Below, in pieces: positions 55,306 to 64,000 of a stretch of 64,000 nt of DNA. Both the position numbers and the translations under genes were made by a program. Position 1 is the first letter of the stretch; the number at the start of each line of letters is the position of its first letter. The stretch is taken from NCBI RefSeq assembly GCF_022539315.1, contig NC_066316.1, positions 33,481,245 through 33,545,244 on the forward strand, read 5' to 3'. The notes beneath the pieces are model-generated. The model was not told where the DNA came from. It worked only from the letters and a program-made list of their open reading frames with translations, and searched no databases. This DNA comes from Serinus canaria (lineage: Eukaryota > Chordata > Aves > Passeriformes > Fringillidae).

Positions 55306-59261
<3,956 letters not shown>

Positions 59262-59374
59262 CATATTCCAAGGATTACAGCAAGCTCTTCTGCACACAAA
59301 TCAGGCACCTGGTACTGATCAGCATCTGCTAATTTTATCTCATTAAGCACTGTGTCATCATTTAAATCATAATT
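59262..59374 (-). CDS. TTC27: TTC27 exon B (113 nt)
   Basis: Internal coding exon preceded by CTTCCAACAG and followed by a strong GTAAGT donor. It reads 37 codons and leaves two bases (TG) that join the T opening exon C to make a cysteine codon. Visible peptide landmarks are [20 protein letters not shown] and, after it, [15 protein letters not shown], matching the human LELNDDTILNDIKLAD and PDLCAEEIAIILGI segments. It encodes an acidic stretch followed by a hydrophobic helix in the region ahead of the TPR array. Because it ends in phase 2, skipping this exon alone would shift the frame; skipping B and C together (180 nt) would not. Confidence 0.97.
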
Positions 59375-62005
59375 CTGTTGGAAGAAAAAAAGAATATTTT
59401 AAAATAGACAGAATTATGCCTTCAAAATATGAAAAAAATAGACTTGTTTGAAAATGGATAATACTACCATTAAAGAATGATATAATGGAAAGTAATTTAC
59501 CATTATGATAGAATAACTAAATAATAAAACCAGTACAAGGAATTATCACCCAAAACATTTCTCCTACAAATATACTGTTTCTTATGGATGAGGAACAGCA
59601 TTCAGAGCAACTCTAAGGTTAGCTAATATCAATTTTCTATTTAAATAAGCCTGAAGGCAGCTTCCCTTTCCAAACTGTTGCTCACAGAATTATCAACAAG
59701 TTCATTCTCTATTATATACACACAGACAACTGCAACAGATTGATGTTATGGCCATTAATGTGGATTTTCAGGCTAGCCACCTTGGACATCTGGGAATTTA
59801 AGGCTATCTCTTTTAAGTATCAGTAAAACCCACCTTCATAAGCCATGATTTCTGGCAGTAAAGGTAAATTAAAAAAACCCTAGAGATTGGGAAGACCTCA
59901 CTGAGCCAGCACATTCTGAAAACCTTTGCTCCTGGACAACTACTTGTGATTTTCCATAAAATCTGATCCAGAACACTTTCTATTTAAAGACTCTTTAGTT
60001 TTACAAAAAAACCATACTACCTGTATTTCGCTGTCTATCATTTAACTAACTTGAAGAAGAAAATAATATAATCTATGTCTGAAAAGTGCAAATTACCATG
60101 TTCATAGAATCTGTGTTTGTTTGAAAACAATGAAATATTTCCTTGGCTGCAAGCAAAGAGGAAGTAGCTGTAATACTACTTCTTCCCTTGAAAAACAAAC
60201 CCAAAGCAAAACAACTGGTCCTGAAACCAATTATCATACTACTGGTTTTTAGCTACCAGTAGTAGTTTTTACAAACTATTAAAAACAGATAATGGATTTA
60301 TATTAACAGTTTTTCAAATTTCCTATTAATTTCCCTTCAGTGTCCCACTAGTAACTGTTTCTCATTCATATCTTCCGTTGGCGAGATCAAAATAAAGGTC
60401 CACAGAAGAACAAAGGACAAACAGGAATGCTTTGAAGTGAGTTATATGTATTCATCAACACTATTTAATCACTACATAAATGAAAGGAAATTGTGATTTG
60501 ACAGAGAATATGAAGAAAATAAGTTTTTATTTTAAGAGGATAAGGAAGATATTCACAGTTTTAAAGTCAAATTTATTACCATCATTTTCTTCTCTTACTG
60601 TATTAGACTATATAAGGATTATCTACCACTTCCAGTGGAAAATTATTTTAGAACTAGAATAATAATACTTCATCAGGTGTAACATAAATTACAATTTCCT
60701 CCCTCAGGCCTAAATAATTTTAAAAATCTAAGTTGTATAAATGGTACTAATTACTTTAGCTTCACTGCGAATATTGATCAACTGAACTCAACTGCAACCG
60801 TATGCCAAAGCTTTAAAGCGTGACTTCCATTCCTAGATATAAAAAGACCTTCCTCAAAACATAAAAACAGCTCTGAATTGTTTAAAACTGATCAAACTAT
60901 TTTAACATACCCCTTCATATCAATAGTCCCTATGCATCACCTCAAGCCTGAGGCTTTCCTTTCACAGCAACCAACCTGGGAGCAAATACTTCAGAAATTT
61001 GTGAGTAACTGGGAAAAAACACTCAAACAATATCCCAGTTAGGAACTCTGAGAACAATGCATCCTATCATTTAGGTAAGTTGTAATTGAAGTCTATAACT
61101 AAGTGTGACATTCACCAGGCAGCCTCCCCTGAGCTCTCACAATCCTATAAGGGGTTGCCATATGTAGTTCTGCCATTAGCCTAAGTTGTCAAACGTGTAG
61201 TCAACCTTGTTTCATCAAATCAAATGCAACACCAAGGATGTGGTAATGGGCAAACAAGAAAAATCTAGATTAGTCTCTAAGATATTTATGCATTCAATTT
61301 AGAAATAGAGAAGTATTGACAATTTTCTTTGCTTAAGATCCCTGCTTGACCTGGAAGTCTACCAAGGCACAATATTTTTTAATAAAGGCTTTCCTACTTG
61401 AAGTATAAACTTGGGACCATAATGGCTCAATTAATCTCTGGCTTCTTTAGCAAGTTCAAATAAATTTAAATCTCCTTATGGGGGAAAAATGCCATCCTAA
61501 ATCAATACAATGGTTCTCAAGCAATTTATAATTCAAGTCATCATGCACACCCTTAAGATCAGTAGGACCAGCTCACATAATTCATGCCACAGGAATAAGA
61601 AGAGCAATTTCCTATCTTTGCACTGTAACTGAACACGTCTGTCAGTCCACAGGAATCTGAAATTCTGTGATGCCTTGCAGGCTACTTTGAAAATCTGCCT
61701 CTCACCTGTTTTCCTAGCTCCATCATTCTTAGTCACTAAAAATTAATGCATGAACTGTAGAAGATCATATTTGCAAACATGCTCTTAGTTGAGTAGCCAC
61801 ATCTGTCTTGCAGACATTCATATGTTGTTTTACCCCATGTCCTTTAATACTAGGCAAACTACTGAGCCACAGTTCTTTCATGAACTTTCAAAAACCCCAG
61901 CTAAGTTTCTCTAGGCACAACACACTTTTCCCTAGTAGACACCCAACAAAAGCCTCACAAGATTTTCATTTTAAGAAATTAAAACAATTCTTCTCAGATA
62001 CATAC
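59375..62005 (-). other. TTC27 intron A-B (2631 nt)
   Basis: Intron bounded by GTATGT and CTTCCAACAG on the minus strand. It holds AT-rich unique sequence and one short perfect hairpin near 60.24 kb. No coding sequence, RNA gene or recognisable transposon was seen. Confidence 0.9.
60237..60264. repeat. 10-bp perfect hairpin
   Basis: TACTACTGGT (60237-60246) and its complement ACCAGTAGTA (60255-60264) flank the loop TTTTAGCT. Confidence 0.9.
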
Positions 62006-62142
62006 TATTGTCAAGCTTTCTAGAGGTGTTGCAGCTGGACTTAGTTCACTGTGAGGAAGGAAGAATCCATCTGTTCTTTGGACATCCAAAATAAGCTGTG
62101 CAACGTATTTTTCCTGAAATCGTGTTCTCTTCCCCAAAGCAC
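62006..62142 (-). CDS. TTC27: TTC27 exon A (137 nt)
   Basis: Internal coding exon. On the minus strand it follows a TTTTCTGTAG acceptor and ends at a GTATGT donor. It begins with two bases that finish a glycine codon started in the upstream exon, then reads 45 full codons starting [20 protein letters not shown] and ending in phase 0. The start is nearly identical to human TTC27 around residue 270. The second half (about codons 21-45) is a variable, serine- and proline-containing linker and is one residue longer than I recall for human, so it is probably a flexible loop between helices. The upstream exon encoding the preceding helices is not in the window. Identification is from sequence similarity to the remembered human protein. 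Confidence 0.96.
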
Positions 62143-64000
62143 CTACAGAAAATATGTTTATATTAATGAACACTAAAAACCAGCTATCTAATAGAATACT
62201 AGAGAGTTACTACCAAAAAAACCCCAGACAAAATAGAGAACTACATGGAGAATTAACCTACGAAATTTAGTAGCGGTTAGCCTCTGCTTGATGTCTTTGC
62301 AGTGTTCTCACTGCCAGCAAACATACAAAGTAATACACATTACAAACACACAAACACAGCTATACAGGTCTTGCAAAGCTGATTTTAATTAAATTCCCCA
62401 TAACCCAGCATTTTGAAAACTCATAATCATCAAGTTTCATCACTTCCCTGCTTATTTCCAAGCAATAAACCAGAAACAATTGTTCAATTCGCCTGCTAGA
62501 AGTCTGTGACTACATGGAGATATTTATGCAAATGAAAATCCCATAATTGAAATGAAAAGGCCATCATTTTAAATATTTCAAATCTTCATCTGAAGAGTTA
62601 GATCCTTTGAAGAAGGATCACAGACATGATATTACCAGAATATGGCATGTAAGACACCGTAAAAGAAATATTGGGAGTGAATGAAACAGCAAACCAGGGA
62701 AGGCTCTATAATGAATTAACCAATATTCAGAATGCACAATGTGAAACCCCACTCAGTGTTGCTTCTTCAGTTCCTTATTGGAACCACTGACAATTTTTAT
62801 TAGTTTTTAAAGGAGTAATTGACACTGATACTAAACTGTAAGGAAAAACACATCTGTTCCTCTTCTGTTAGCAACTTGCTTGCAAAATGCAGAGAAAGAA
62901 AAGAGTAATTTCAGGACAGTAACTTAAAATAATAGAATTTTAGCTCCTAACCAGAGCCAAAATGGAGGTAAAAATTACTCTATAAAATTTGAAGGTTTGC
63001 TTGTTCATTATTACTGTGATACAATGCTCAGACAGTTTAAAATGGAGGAATGAGAGCTAATTCACTGCTAGCAATCCATCTGCTGCTATTGCAGGATCAA
63101 TCAAGATGAAATAAAGTCCTTATTTTTGTGATAATTTTGAAAAATTTTCAGTATATAAAATCTTTGAGGTCAAGATGATTGACTGCTCATGTGGAAAAGG
63201 CCTGAAGATGAGGCTATGGTCCATAACCCTCATCCAGCAGAGGGACTGAAATAGCAGTCACACACTTTTCTTCCTGAAAGTGGAAAGAGATGAGTAGGGA
63301 AGCCAGAAATTAAACTGATTTCTCCTTTTCTGCCAATTGCCCCTTTTAGTGGAAAAGCCCTGTTAAGAGTTTATAAAGAAATGAAAAAGTTTCTAAAAAT
63401 ATCACTTTGAAAAATCACACAGCACACTGCAGAGACACACAGACCGAAATGATTCATACTAATTTTACACACTGCCATTCAAGTCTCTATTTTAATATTC
63501 CTTGAAAATCACTATGTTGCAATTTACTTCTTGTTATGTATTACTGCCTAAACAGCTGAAGGAAACACTTGCAAACTTATTCTGGATACCAATAAAATTG
63601 CTTACTAACACTCAGAAACTGGGATTTGTTTATGCTCTCACACCTACCACCCCATTTTTTAAACCTAAGAATTCCTTGCTATTACAGGCACAAAACACTG
63701 GTTTTTACTTGAAAAATATGTACCACATGTGTTAAAGCTGAGAAAAAAAATTGGTTGGTTTATACCACTACCACCATGGCAGTGTTCAAGGCCAGCTGGA
63801 TAACGCCATGAGAAACTTTCTGTACTGACAAGGGTCCCTGTCCTTGATATTTAAGGTCCTTTTCAACCCTTCATATTCTATGGTATATCCTCTTACAAAG
63901 TAAAAGGAATCTAAACAGAAACTTCACTTTCTCTTTCATATTACATGTTCCCAGAGATGTGTTACTGGGTATGAAAAGAATTAACAGATCTCAGAGTTCA
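62143..64000 (-). other. TTC27 intron upstream of exon A (partial)
   Basis: Intronic sequence of at least 1.86 kb. I looked for the preceding TTC27 exon, which should end in codons for a QIDLTG-like segment, and did not find it, so it must be beyond 64000. The only recognised content is the CR1 relic at the right edge. The rest is AT-rich unique sequence with no gene visible. Confidence 0.85.
63768..63896 (+). mobile_element. CR1 LINE 3'-end fragment, degraded
   Basis: Plus-strand blocks CAGTGTTCAAGGCCAGCTGG, CAAGGGTCCCTGTCCTTGAT and TTAAGGTCCTTTTCAACCCT followed by TCATATTCTATGG follow the order of the CR1 3' end with numerous substitutions and deletions. It is 5'-truncated and antisense to TTC27. 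Confidence 0.85.

Overview
This is a stretch of bird nuclear DNA, AT-rich and almost entirely intronic. The bird assignment rests on at least five fragments of CR1 LINE retrotransposons whose 3' ends have the characteristic avian form, plus vertebrate-type GT-AG introns up to 25 kb long. The species cannot be fixed from the sequence. There are no bacterial-type genes or operons, and nearly every open frame longer than 60 codons is chance open sequence inside introns.

The one gene I can support is TTC27 (tetratricopeptide repeat domain 27), transcribed on the minus strand from high to low coordinates. Six consecutive internal coding exons are visible, called A to F here in transcription order: A 62006-62142, B 59262-59374, C 55327-55393, D 29964-30077, E 8010-8105, F 5834-5956. 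They total 650 nt, about 216 codons. They splice in one continuous reading frame, every boundary has an AG acceptor and GT donor, and the product aligns without a gap in exon order to roughly residues 269-484 of human TTC27 (numbering from memory). The 5' exons lie beyond 64000 and the exons for most of the canonical TPR array and the C terminus lie below position 1, so promoter, start codon, stop codon and poly(A) site are all outside the window.

Layout: 62143-64000 is upstream intron with a CR1 relic at its right edge; 55394-62005 holds exon B and two medium introns; 30078-55326 is a 25.2 kb intron with two CR1 copies and several simple repeats; 8106-29963 is a 21.9 kb intron with one CR1 copy and the most notable non-coding structure, a pair of perfect inverted repeats near 18.1-18.3 kb; 5957-8009 is a 2.1 kb intron; 1-5833 is the start of the next intron with a CR1 relic.

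I see no new biological system here. The observations worth checking are perfect hairpins that look like recent template-switch inversions, an in-frame alternative donor pair in exon E, a GC- and CpG-enriched island of unknown origin at 26.2-26.65 kb, a few short tandem repeats, and an exon-like open frame in intron B-C that would create a premature stop if spliced in.
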